A DNA stretch of 64,000 nucleotides from Epiperipatus broadwayi (lineage: Eukaryota > Onychophora > Udeonychophora > Euonychophora > Peripatidae): the NCBI GenBank assembly GCA_028023455.1, contig JAQFVV010000511.1, positions 362,315 through 426,314 on the forward strand, read 5' to 3'. Position numbers and translations under genes: made by a program. Below the pieces are notes generated by a model. It was not told the origin of the DNA and ran no database searches. It saw only the letters and a program-made list of their open reading frames with translations. Positions 44,690 to 56,795 of the stretch are shown here, piece after piece. The stretch's first letter is position 1; the number at the start of each line of letters is the position of its first letter.

Positions 44690-46640
44690 TAATAACTATA
44701 CTTGTTTTATCAATGCTTAAAAACTTGTTTTTGTGCAAGAGTACTTATGCTCATTTTATAGCCCTTTAATTAAATTCAGAGGGTTTCAAGAAAAAAAGTA
44801 TTTATTAGTTGTTGGGTAATGTTAATATATAATAATACTTTTGCATAATAATACTATTAACAATTCTATTTTTTTCCCACCTGCCCAGCATTATAGAATA
44901 GGCAATTTTAAAAGAAAATATTCATGTTTATATTTAAAATGCTAATACCATTAAGCAAGCTCTTAGTTTCTCATATTCTATACAATCTCTTCGTTATACC
45001 TAACCACATAAGAGTATAACAAATGTGCTCTCGTAACATAATCTAGCCAGATGGCAATTAGAACATTACATAATCATATTATTGTACAATTTATTCATTT
45101 ATTTATCCTTTATCAGGATGTAATCACTATTTATTGTTAATAAAATTTTTATTGAAATGAACAATTCTATTTTTTTAAGATGTTAATGCATGTGTTAGCG
45201 CGAACAGTTATTACATATAATTTGTATTGATGTGGTAAACTCAAATTGTCTGCCATTATTAAATTGTCACATAACACACAGATTCTGTTATTAATGCTTT
45301 GTTTAGGCTGAAAAATTATTATAAAGGAACTTGGAGGCATCACAGTCCAAACAATGTCACCTAGATATTACATTTATGTTTGGGAGTTACATATAAAACA
45401 AATTTACATTACAGGAGCAGTTTGTTGGGAGAATAACTGACTCATTTACTCCAAGAGTTAAAATGATAATTGCATTAAGAAATTGAACCTTGTCCAAATA
45501 TATTGATTTAAAATTTAAGTTTGATTATTTAGAAACATCTACTATTCATGTGAAATTGCAATTATTTGAATTTTCTAATTTTTCAAAAGTATTTTACAGC
45601 TTCTAATAAATCCATTAATAAATTTATTGAAAAGAATTCAGAATTATTTCTCTGATATTTCCTTTATTAGTCATTAATTTTTTTTAAAAAAGTAGCATTT
45701 TCTATTTGGTAAGACAATAAATGAGAAGCCTTAAGAACAATATAAAGATATAAAACAGAACTTTAATAACCAGCAAAATAAAATTAATGTAGGGAGTTAA
45801 AACTGTAATGGAAATATAATCATGACTGATTGTGGAGACTTTAGATATCTTTTTGAAACACTGGATGTAACGCATGAAAATAAAATGTGACTCTAATTTT
45901 ATTATGTTTACAAATAGTATTCAGGTGAAGGAAATGCTTATCTGTCTATATTTAATTAGAAGACACTAAATTTTTATCTATTTTTTATATGTATGTATAA
46001 TGATTCAGTATTTTGATATTTGTGCAGTATATATTTTTCAAAAGTGTGTATTTTCTACTATATTTTTATTTTATATATCTTCAGTAATAATAAATATATT
46101 TTTTTTCATACTATATATATATTCATTTGATAAAACATGGATTCTAGAGGTGTTGCCATGACAACAGATTGTGTATATTCTATTGGTTTATTAAGCATTG
46201 GCTATTATCATGTTAATTGGAAACCAGTTTATTATTGGTAATTTATGATATACAGTATAAAACAGAATGTAAAGTCCCCATCTTAAATTACTGTAGAAAA
46301 TACCTATATTTAAAAGTAAAAATTTTATCAATATTATTTATTTATTAAAATATAAATATTTTATGATGTTGAACTTTAAAAAAATCACTTATTTTTTAAA
46401 CATTTTTGATCTTATAATACTAATTAATAGTTTTATCTGCCTAAATCATCATGAAGATGCAATATTTGTGGCTGATTTTGGATTTCATCTATTGATAAAA
46501 CTTAAAACTAAAATATAGATGGTTATATGGAGAAAAAAAATCCCTAACTGGCAATTAATTTTAAATGATCTGGATCAGATGGAGAAATAGGGCAGCATTA
46601 TTGATGAAATGTCATGAGGAACAGAAAAGAGGTTAATGAA
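44690..46640. other. AT-rich non-genic DNA
   Basis: No gene or recognised repeat. Confidence 0.5.
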
Positions 46641-46965
46641 TGTTTATATTTGGATAAAATTACCTAGCTTTATAAAATTAAAATGATTCTTTATTATTTT
46701 AAAAGTCAAAAAGCTGCAGGACTTGATGAGACCCCTAAAGAAATATTAAATTATAATAATGATATGAGAATATATGGGCCCATGATGTTATGCCACCTGA
46801 TTGTGAGAATGCTTCTATTGTTCCAATTTATAAAAATAAATAGATATAGTAATAATAATATAGTTATTTATATGCCTGTAATATTATGGAAGGAATTATT
46901 CTTCACACACATGCTGGAATTGGCATGTGTTCTCTCCTGTCAATAACAACTATTGACCATGTCTA
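46640..46965 (+). pseudogene. Non-LTR reverse transcriptase fragment, badly decayed
   Basis: Frame 1 at 46707 reads KSQKAAGLDETPKEILNYNN, like the KAAGxDxIPxE motif at the start of LINE reverse transcriptases. A second frame reads PPDCENASIVPIYKNK near 46790, and a third gives a VIYMPVIL stretch and STIDHV-like remnants near 46870-46955. These are successive RT motifs broken by frameshifts. Which LINE family it derives from is not clear. Confidence 0.5.
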
Positions 46966-49078
46966 AATTAGGGATTGGTCTTACTTATAGCCTGATTATT
47001 AAATTGGCATATTACTTTAACAAATTCAGTTTATATACAGGGAAGAGAAAGTTTCTCACTTTTAACTACCTGTGACACTGAATCTTATTAGTTTATATAA
47101 ATCTAAAAATTAATAATATAGCAATTTGTAATCACCTATGGTTTTAAAGCAATTATTGATAGGGGAGCATGTGTATCAGTTGTACCACATGTGCAAAGAA
47201 TAGTTTCTTTCACACTATTAAAAATAAATAAAGTAAAAAATATAATAATTGTCAAGCAATATTGCTATTATCTACTTAACAAAAGTGTAATTTATTAATT
47301 GTTTTTATACTTTTAATTTAACTTAACATTAACTAATTGAATAGGTAGTGAGTTAATTGCTTGGTCACTAAAGTTTATGCATATTAGAATGAGAGGAAGC
47401 ATTATTATGGAAAGTGGAAATTTTGGTACTTTTGAATTAATTATTGGTTTTGAACAAAAACGAGTATTAATTCCAAGTTGTTGTTTTTTATAATCATAGT
47501 CATTAACTGCTTATGTGTGATTTCATAAACAAAATATAGATTTCCTAGCATGGAGTGAAGTCAGATTTTCAAATTTACTTAAATAAATTTGCAACTAATA
47601 TGCATTTTGCATGATAAAGAGATTAGCATTGATACAGGAAATTCAGTATTAGTTTTTTTTCATGTGTCAAAGCATCAGCCAGAAAGCGAGCCCAAACAAC
47701 TTCTTGTAAGGCAGCTGTGCTAACCATTTAGCCACCAATGCTTGACTATTCAGTATTAGTTGTAAATTTATTTAAATGATTAAATCTGATTTTTCACACC
47801 TTGTTTTTATATGTGAAAGCTAAAAAAAAATTATTTTTTACTTTTTAGTTCATTAATATGTATTTTTTTTTATTTCAGTTTATTATATGGAACAATGTTC
47901 TGAACCCCTTTCAACATATAAAAAAAGCATCTTTAGGAGTATTTCTTATGATTTTACAAATGTAAAAATCATAAAACTAATCAATATATTTTTTCAGTTT
48001 AATGGCTATGATATTTAAGAGTCCACTGTTATTGAAAGTCACATCATCATTGGATTAAATGAAATAAATAATCAATGGCTTTATTATTCAGAAGTTTAGA
48101 AGAATTTTGACTGCCTGAAATATCAAAACAGGATTTCATGCAAAGTACACTCCAGAATCTGACAATTGACCCCTGCACTAAACTATGCAGGGTATCATGG
48201 AATTGATGCATCAAAATGAATAGTTTTCCATTCATGAGACTGACTTCCATATTATAAAGTTTATCTCAAAGACATTCTAACAAAATACAATTTTGAATGC
48301 TTTTGTTGAAAAGAGATGGCTGAAAATAAAATGCAATAGAAAGTTTCCATTACACAAGGTGTCAAGATATATTGAAAGTAAAGTTTCAAAAGAAGTTAGA
48401 AGACACATTATAGTGTATGAGGTCAAGGATTAAAGAAGTGAGCAACTGTCAAATGTGATATATTGTTAATTAATAGATTGATAGTTATTGCAAAAGTTAT
48501 CTCTAATGAGAGATTTTTTTCTTTTCTATAGTTAGAGTGATACTCAAGTACAACTAATTACTGATGATGATGACTAAAATGATATAAATGTTTCTATATT
48601 TATGTGTGTAAATATTTGTAAAGATGTGTTTATATGTTAATCAAATTAAAAATCAATTTCTTGCATGCTAAAGATTTCATTACAAAATTGTATTTTGAAA
48701 ATCATTAAAACAATTGCCATTTGTGCTATTAGCAAGAATGTCATTCAGTTGAATGCACCATAAATGTTTGATGACTTCATTGTTATTGGTGCAGTTTCAT
48801 CATTATGGTCTTCACTTACAGATGAACTATAGTGACCCTTTTTAGAGCTCTTGTATAGATCATAAGCATTTTTTCTTGTCTTTCCTTAGTACATAGTTTG
48901 AAATGCATTTCACTCCACATATAAATTACTCATCACGTTATTATTAGTTTTTCATGAACTATTAATATGTATCATGTATCAGCTTCTTTTAACTAACATT
49001 GATTTCCAATCACAAGTCGTTTTAACCAGTTTTATTATGCTACCTTTAATGAATTCATGAGACTTCTGCAGTTTTGGA
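46966..49078. other. Non-genic DNA with a possible SINE head
   Basis: On minus, GGTGGCTAAATGGTTAGCAC (about 47736-47717) matches an A box and GGGCTCGCTTTC (about 47693-47682) approximates a B box, at tRNA-like spacing. A tRNA-headed SINE is likely there. No gene is seen elsewhere in the interval. Confidence 0.4.
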
Positions 49079-49079
49079 C

Positions 49080-49735
49080 ACTGATGTGATGTGATGTAAT
49101 GTGGCTTCTCCTTAAATGAAGTCAAGAATATCTCAGCAATTATACCCAGATAAACCTGTTAGCCACTTTATTTTCCATTCCCCACTCTAAATTTTTCCAT
49201 ATTCTGCTCCATCCCATTTTCACAACATAATCTTTGTCAACTCTATAAGTTTTATATCTAAATCCCCCTTATCTTTTCCCAAACCCAGCATAAAAACCAA
49301 TAATTCACTTTCTGTATAATCACTTTTTTCATATTTATTTTTCCATAACTTCATTATATGTACCCTTTCTGTTTTCAAGCATTTACATTCAATTAACAAA
49401 TGCCTAATATTTTTTATTTCTTCCTTATATAATTTACAAAATAAATCACCTATATTTTTCCATTTACATGTATATTCTCTTGTAGCTAAATATCCCATTC
49501 GAGCCTTAAACAATAAACTATTTTCCTTACTATTATCATATATTAACTCACACCTAATATTCTGTTTATTTCCATATATATATATATTTAAACTTTTTTT
49601 ACTCTCCATACTATTTCTCCATCTCTCTAACTTCCTATTCTTTATTAATAAATCTACTCTTTTATCCCATTCATTACTACTATAACACTCAACAATCCTC
49701 TTAACACAATCATCCCATCTTTTGTACAAATATGC
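49080..49735 (-). pseudogene. LINE ORF2 C-terminal region and 3' tail, copy E1
   Basis: An open frame from 49729 to 49220 (169 residues) ends with a stop. It has KLERWRNSMESKK, LFKARMGYLATREYTCKWK and a knuckle-like FCKLYKEEIKNIRHLLIEC (C-x-x-Y instead of C-x2-C, then H-x4-C), then a Lys-rich end. This matches the C-terminal zinc-knuckle region after the polymerase of LINE ORF2 proteins. The polymerase itself is missing. After the stop comes the 3' region to 49080, with GTGGCTAACAGGTTTATCTG and TTAAGGAGAAGCCACAT, ending in CATCACATCACATC. The frame may be long because of recent insertion, or by chance. Confidence 0.7.
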
Positions 49736-49739
49736 TCTA

Positions 49740-51040
49740 GCTACAGATGCAGCGCTAGTTTGAACGTTGGAAAACTTGTAATGAGTTTTGAAAGTGAAAT
49801 CAATTTTTATATCAGAAATTATTTACCCCATCATTTGTAATTTTTATTTGTTTTTTTTTTTTGTTTTTGTTTTTTTTTTTGTTTTTTTTTTTTTTTTTTT
49901 GGGGGGGGGGGTTGCATGGTGACAAAAAAAATAATGCAGATATATACTGCGTTTTAAAAATGTCTAAACACCAGCCCCTATTTTACATGATAATGGAATA
50001 ACGTAGAGTCTCAAGTGAACACTTTGTGCAAAGATTCAGGTGTTTGATACCTCCACTTCACCTAATGAGCTAAGTTTGTTTGTGAAATGCATGCATACTG
50101 AGAGATGGGCTAAATTTCTGTGATGGTTGATGATGATGATATGGTGGCGTTACGATGAGAGATACACTGATATAAAAAAACTTGAAAATGATAGCTATAT
50201 TTTAATTATATATATTTAATTCTGTAGTTTTCATTTCAATGTTACTTTTGTATTTTGCAAGCCTGTATATTTCCTAACGCTACGGTAAAATAAGAAATTT
50301 AGCTTTTAAACTCGAGGAAAAAGAATACATCTAATAATAGAATTTTATTGGATTCGTTGGAAAAGGAATAGTAATAATATCTTTTTTCTCAGTGTGTCCG
50401 TTGTAAATTACCTCGCAGGCTTATTTATATAAGCATTAATTTCTTAATAAAACATATCAGTTTTCTTTTAATAAAAAGGAAAACGTCATTTGAAAACTCT
50501 AATGCTTCTTCTATCCACTGCTATTTCTGCATTTATCTTTCAGCCTTTTCATTTGCCAACTTTTAATTATCGTTTATTGTTACCCTAGAAATAAAATTTG
50601 AAATGAAGGCAGGAAAAACTTGAGTTTTAGAGTAACCAATTATAATATTGTTTATACACATTTTGTAAATGTTATTTGTTTTGAACAAAAAAAAAATGTT
50701 TTTATAAGTGAAGTACGCAAATTTAACTTCAAAAAAACTTAAAGAGAAACGAGAAAATATATATGCTTTTTTTTTAAGTTGCTATATATGTTAGATAATT
50801 AAGATAATAGTATACAGTGATTACCAATGATAATCAAATGTTATGCTACATATCTTATTAATGAAGTATCTCATGAGAGTTTGGCATTAAAAGATTTAGA
50901 TGTATTTTATTTAAGACCCGTAAAAAGTAGAAGCACGTTTATTGACTTCTGCAATTTTTTCAGTCGTATAACAATATTTGATTATTATAAGTTGGTTTTG
51001 TTTTTTTATATCTAATTTAAATTATACAAATAGCATATAT
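49740..51040. other. Non-genic DNA, T/G homopolymer block
   Basis: A T-rich tract broken by single Gs runs from 49848 to about 49899 and ends in a run of about twelve G (49900-49911). No gene is recognised in the remainder. Confidence 0.6.
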
Positions 51041-51043
51041 TTT

Positions 51044-51128
51044 TCTGCCACCTAGTGCTAGCTTGAGTTTGTTTAGCATTACCATTTGATATCTATTAAT
51101 TATTTAAGCTAACACTAGGTGTCAGACT
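51044..51128. repeat. Short inverted repeat related to family P ends
   Basis: GCCACCTAGTGCTAGCTT (51049-51066) faces AAGCTAACACTAGGTGTC (about 51107-51124), about 17 paired bases around a ~40-bp loop. GTGCCACCTAGTG-type sequence also occurs in family P fragments at 31.18 and 55.43 kb, so this may be a mini-derivative. Confidence 0.6.
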
Positions 51129-51594
51129 GGATTAGAAGTAGATTTGTTACGTAAAACTAATGTATAAGCAGAAGTCATGAGATGTTTTATTATATATTTG
51201 CATTTTACGGTGTTAAGAATCTTGTTATTTATGATATTAAGTTCCGATTGTTTTTTTCCAAAATGAACCAAAAAAATTTGAGTTCATATTTTGTTGTCTT
51301 TCTTACCTCATGATAACTTTTTAAAAAAATTTCAAACAGAAGCATTTGTGTTGGTATATATAAGTACATGCTAGTTGAATGATAGGCAATAAAATAATCA
51401 TTTGGTTTCAGGCAGTTTGAATAGTGGAAATAATCAGGTTGGGCCATGGCTGTGAATTCTGAGCTCCAAAATTAATTACTCTGTTACTACAGTAAACTAC
51501 ACATAGCAATGCTATAGATATATGTACTTGCATAGAGAAAAGCAATAACAAAAATATTGATCTGAGTAATGAGTTTTAGCTATATTAATATTTA

Positions 51595-51650
51595 GGCAAC
51601 TGATGAAGGTAGGTTCTGCCAGAAATGTATCTTAGGAATTCTTTCATTTT
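51595..51650 (+). ncRNA. Hammerhead-like core, copy U3
   Basis: Plus strand: CAACUGAUGA (CUGAUGA at about 51602-51608), A, stem II GGUAG/CUGCC with loop GUU (five pairs, one U-G), A, GAAA, UGUA, U, cleavage C, then UUAGG. Proximal stem I has only AA/UU before a C-A mismatch; distal AUAUUUA/UAAAUAU can pair. The core is complete, with the same A-A 10.1/11.1 position as family P. Similar to the 34.78- and 35.53-kb cores. Confidence 0.55.
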
Positions 51651-51654
51651 TAAA

Positions 51655-54600
51655 TATGTTTTTTATCTATAGCTTTGAAAAGCATATGAATTTGGAAGTT
51701 CCATTATACATTGATAATTTTACTGTCTGTGATCATGTAGTAATTAGTCTGGATAATTTTAGCTATGATGGGCATGTACTCAAGAGAGTCATGAGATGTG
51801 TGCACAAGAAAGATACTTTTAAAATGTCAGAATGTTATAATTAAGAAAGTACAAAATTTGAAATTATGACATTCTGATATGTTTCTTAATATAATAATAT
51901 ATAAATTTCTATATCCAACTATTTTCAAATATTTTCTAGTATTAGGTATTTATTTATAGCAAGAAATTCAAACCTTTAAAATAATTAGAATACAATAGTG
52001 AGCTTAAATTCTTGATATAGATATTTATTCTCTCAGCAGATTTTACTGCAAGAATGTAAACCAAGTAACAAAAAAACTAGCCATAAACCCTCTAATGTAT
52101 TCAACTTATTTAATAGCTATCTTAAGTAAACAATGAGAAAGGTGATAGCAACAGTGCAGCATTTTTTTATAATATCAGAGGAAAGAGTGAGAATAATAGT
52201 GCAAGCTATAAAAAGCTATGACTACTTAAATATTAAATCGAAGACTAATGAAATACAATTAATTAAAATGAACCCCTTAACTCTCCAACTAATGCAATAC
52301 AATAAGACAATAGCAGTTTCCACTCTAATGCCATCTATTTTAAGCTTGAATAATCAATGATCCATAGATATATTTAAATACCCATTCTTAGGTCAGTTTT
52401 CTGGCTCTTATTATGTTGGAAAATTTGGAGCTGTATATTCAGGAACTTTATTTGTCAGGTTATAAACTGAATTCAAATCAGCGTAAGGTTTTAAACCCAA
52501 ATCAACTTGCTTGAAGAGTTATATAAATTCAAATTTAGTCCAATAATTATATATTTTAATACATTCAGTTCTTTACAAGTTGTAGAAACCATGGCTAGGA
52601 ATGTTGACAATAACTAGCAAATCATTTCATTTCTCATCTATGCAGTTGTTCAAATAAATTGATTTGGTTAAAAACCTTGGGTTGATTTGAATTTCAGGTT
52701 TTATGGCTTGATATATGAAATGGAGTTAAATATGATTGCTGGTTGCATAGCTCTGCTCTTCCAACTTTGTATTCCATACCTCATTGATAAAAGCAAATTT
52801 TGAAATCAGTCTGAGGACTGAGGATTTAACTGAATCTGGTAATCAGGGATTTTTTAGGTTCACAGTATGATTTCTAGAATGGAGTGCTGCTCTTGTCTTA
52901 ATAAAAATAAAATATGAAAACATGAGAAAGTGTAAGCTAATAAAAAAGATGACAATATGAATGAGTAAACCAATGAAATATATATCAACCCATAGATGTG
53001 AAAACAGACAAAGTTAGGTTTCAACTTTATATCAAAAATAAGTTTCACATGTCTTTTTAAGTCTAGATAATCTATAAGTTTCTACAACTATTTTACAATA
53101 TCTCCCCTCCCCCTCTTAACTTTTAGTTTAATAATACTAATCAAATTGACTAAAATGTCCTGGAAGTTTCTTTAACTTCCAGCTAATAATACCTGTATAT
53201 TCCATGAATGTTGAATGGTTAGTTGTGGATTGTTACTTAGAATAATTCTAAGCTTGGGTATTTTCAGCTATTACCTAAAAAATATTTTTCTATTTTACCA
53301 GATTATGGATTTGGAGATAAATGCTTTAATTACTACACTGCAAAGCTCTTTAATTCATGTTAATTTGCTATACTAACAGCTCTCTGTTTTCATATGAAAT
53401 CCAGGTAACCTGAAACCTGAAAGTCTATTTACACTGATTTATTAATTTGCCAATGCTTTTGTGATCCATTTAAAAAGTAAATAGAGCTAATTTTAGCACA
53501 ATTTATAAATCTGATTTTTTCATTAAATGATTTTTCATTACTGAAGTCCACTCATAATTGATTAAGTATTACTATTACTATTTGTTCCCAGATCTTTTCC
53601 GTTTTCAAAGGTCCTTTATTAATTTGGATTATATATATATTTCATTGAATTGTATTTGAATTTAATTACATTATCAGTTATTTTCATCAATTCTACCCCC
53701 CTCCTCCCGTTTAAAATGATGTTGAAAATCGTTACTATTCACAAATTAATGACCAGGTTTAAGATAGTTTTTATTATGTTATCTTTTTGTCTCTTTGTCT
53801 TATAGATTCTAATTTATTGTTAAACATACTAGTACCCCTCCTATAGTTTTTATTGCAAAGATATTTGCACATTGTACACTGCAATGCATCAAACCTGAAT
53901 GTGGCTGCCCATATTCTTGCAAAATAGCTTATATCAAAAAATTCAGATAATATCATGAACTTTATGTTTTTGTTTTTGAAAAAGTTTGGGATCATCAAAT
54001 GAAATTTTTTTAAAATATGACAATTTAAAAAAATATGTTTTTTGAGTTTCTTTTTCTCTGTGGCATAAATTGCATATTTCATTTATGTTCTGAATATATC
54101 TTTTATGTTTAATGAAACACTTTGTGGGAAGTGTTTCTAGGTTCAGTTTTAATAGGAAATCAAAGTATTTTGGTTCAAGTGATTAAGGTTTGAATCTTTT
54201 ACAGAATTGTTTGTTAGTCAGCTTTAGTATGATTTCATCTTATTGTTGTGACTGAGAAAAAAATAGTTTATGAACTTCCCAATATTGAGATTTATTACAT
54301 GGTGGAAGGAAATTTAAATTTTTTATTGTTAACAAAGGTTCTACAAGTAACTTTTAAGTTTTCTTCAAGTGGATGTGGTTATCAGGGGACTAATGTTTTA
54401 TAATTGTGGGGTTTTTTTTTATTATTTATTCTGTAATTGATTATTAATTGTAGTTTTTCACTTTAAATTATATTAAAATTAAATTTTAAAGCGATAGATC
54501 GAATATTTGCACTTCAATGTTTTTCTCTTCCGGTGCTTTAATTTCACGTGAATTTTCATTTGAATTCCTGAGCAGTAAAGTATTGGATTATATATTTATT

Positions 54601-55420
54601 TAATAAATTAATACTAATCTTTATTAGTCAATTTGAAAAGTGATAATAATCGAATGACGTACTTCTAATTTGAGTACAATGAAATAGAAATAAACCATGT
54701 CGGGCACTATTCAATTCATCTACGTTTTCTACCCGAAGCAGACCTAAGCAGTCGAGACAAAATGTATGTTTATATATATATATTCCTCTTCTTGTTATTC
54801 ACATCTTTAAAATAGTGTTTCTTTTACTAATAGATTATAATTGAACCTGTTTTTGAGTAACGAATATGTATGGATTTTCATTATTGCTTTTCAAGTTTTT
54901 AGAATACTATTAAGAACATTTTCAGAATAAATAACGGTTTTGCTTTTTCGTCTGTTTTATGTCTGCTATTACATCTTATGAGCTCTATTCTCTATTATTG
55001 ATTTTTAAATATTTTTTCACTATTTATTTTGATTTGTTAAAGCTTTTTTTTTTTTTCGCTTCTTCTTTCTGTTGGTTCCAAACTTGTAAAATTCTGGCAT
55101 TAAAAAAAACAATCTATGATTGTCATTCTCTCTTCACCGATTAACCCTTTAAGGAACGAGCAGAATGTTTGATGGTCTAAATCAAATGTCATCATCTTGT
55201 AATTATTAGCTTGGAGAATGACGTTGAACATTAGTTTTCTTTATTTTTGATAAAATTTAGTTTAAACTTTTTTTAAAAAATATATCAATAAATAAGCTAG
55301 TTTTTAAAATATATATTTTATTGACAACACAATGGTAATAAAATGTATACATTAATATATCGTATGCTATTACCTTATAAAATTCTATTCAGCAGCAAAT
55401 TCTTTCTTTCTCCTCACCTT
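51655..55420. other. Non-genic DNA, short hairpin, CpG-containing segment
   Basis: No gene is recognised. A perfect 9-bp hairpin CTGGAAGTT/AACTTCCAG lies at 53160-53182. From about 54480 to 54770 the sequence is less repetitive and holds several CpGs, unusual for this window. An ATG at about 54698 opens a short frame beginning MSGTIQFIYVFYPKQ before a stop. This could be a promoter/first-exon relic or unique DNA. Confidence 0.35.
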
Positions 55421-55424
55421 TATG

Positions 55425-55580
55425 CCACCTGGTGCTAACTTTAGTATAGATGCCAGATGGTAGTGCTTAATGATTTCCTAACCAGTCTTGTTTTATCCAA
55501 TATTCCCAGACTAGTTTCTAGCTTATGGTTTTCATCATTGAAGAACTTTAAATTTTGGATCAGTGCACTTAGTTCTCTTT
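55425..55580 (-). mobile_element. Family P fragment P8
   Basis: Contains TGCCACCTGGTGCTAAC, ATGCCAGATGG, then ATCCAATATTCCCAGACTAG and TAGCTTATGGTTTTCATC. A diverged end-plus-hammerhead fragment of family P. Confidence 0.6.
55495..55554 (-). ncRNA. Hammerhead relic, family P copy P8
   Basis: Minus strand: UUCUUCA (stem I), AUGAUGA for CUGAUGA, AAACCAUAAGCUA, GAAACUAGUC intact, UGGGAAUAUUGGAU. C3 is lost and stem I is weakened; an inactive relic. The GAAACUAGUC segment is the best conserved part in all nine copies. Confidence 0.45.
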
Positions 55581-55868
55581 CAGCCAATGTTTTTTTGCTA
55601 GCATAATGAAAAATACAAGTGCATTATTTTACTGTCTTTTCCATTGCTGGTAGAGTATCGTGTTCCTATAAATGCTGGGCCTAAGGTTATCTTTAATTAA
55701 TTTTTTATCTTTTAATTACTTTACCTTGAATCTCTCTTAAGCACTTTAGAACAAATTTTATCTTGAAGATAAATTTAATAGGAGTTGTAATAAGATTTTG
55801 AGAATTATTTTGATTACTTTTTTAATTCTGCTTAGTGAACTTTTCTCAATATATAAAAGACTAATCTG

Positions 55869-56795
55869 AATGATACTAGGAAAGTCAACATTGAGAAGGG
55901 TGTAAGACAGGGTGACTCCATATCTCCAAAACTTTTTACAGTAGTGCTGCAAGAAGTATTTTGTGGAATAAAATGGGAAGTTAAAGGAATGAAAGTAAAT
56001 GTAGATTATTTAAGTCATTTAGATTTTGCAGATGATGCAGTTGTTTTTGTAAATAATGCTTTAGAGCTGCAGGAAATGTTGCAGGAGTTACCAGATGAAA
56101 GTAGGACTAAAGATAAATGTTAAAAAGACTAAAGTAATGTTTAATGGATTTTTCAAAATATGAAAATAAAGATTGATTATGATGAGTTAGAAGAAGCTAA
56201 CAGTTATAAATACCTTGGTCAGATTATTAATACAGATGGAAACATAATGAATGAAATTAAACATAGAATTAAACTTGGTTGGAATGCTTTTGGTAGAAAT
56301 AACTTGCTACTGAAAGGAAATATGCCTATGTGTTTGAAAAGAAAAGTTTTTAATAAATGTATTTTACCAGTTCTTACTTATGAATCTAAGACTTGGACAC
56401 TTAATAGAAGAATAATACAGAGACTTCAGACCACTCAAAGAAGTATGGAGAGATTATGTTAGGAGTAACAAGAAGAGATCAAAACACAATATATGGGTAA
56501 AAGAACAAACAGGTGTAACTGATCTCATTAAAAAAATTAAAAGACAAGTGGAGTTGGGCTGGACATATTGCTAGAAGAGATGATAATAAATGGATAATTG
56601 AATTCTTAAACTGGATTTCAAAATATTGTAAAAGATCCAGAAAGAGGCCACATGTGAGATGAATAGATGAAATAAGAAAGTGTGCAGGAGTGGTGTGAAG
56701 AAGAGAAGCTAAAGATCAGAGAAGATGGATTGAACTTGGAGAGATCTTTATCCTGTGATGGATTGATAATGGTTGGTGATGAATCTGAATCATAT
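55869..56795 (+). pseudogene. RTE-like LINE, 5'-truncated dead copy B
   Basis: Begins mid-palm at NDTRKVNIEKGVRQGDSISP, with KLFTVVLQEVF, YLSHLDFADDAVVF (FADD box intact) and ALELQEML. Frameshift near 56100-56160. Then SYKYLGQIINTDG, CLKRKVFNKCILPVLTYE, IQRLQTTQRSMERLC and, after further stops, the AGHIARRDDNKW-like segment near 56555-56595. Ends at about 56795 without the long (GAT)n run. At the QGD position this copy has Arg where copy A has a stop, so the two decayed independently. The catalytic N-terminal half of the polymerase and the endonuclease are absent. Confidence 0.88.

Noticed and set aside
49220-49729. The 169-residue minus frame as an intact host gene.
   Set aside because: It has the LINE C-terminal knuckle pattern, lies next to a LINE 3' tail, and has a decayed homologue at 60.0-60.5 kb.
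51044-51128. CTCF-like sites (GCACTAGGTGGCAG-type) in the short inverted repeat.
   Set aside because: The resemblance is to the core only, and the motif also occurs in family P fragments, so repeat ancestry explains it.
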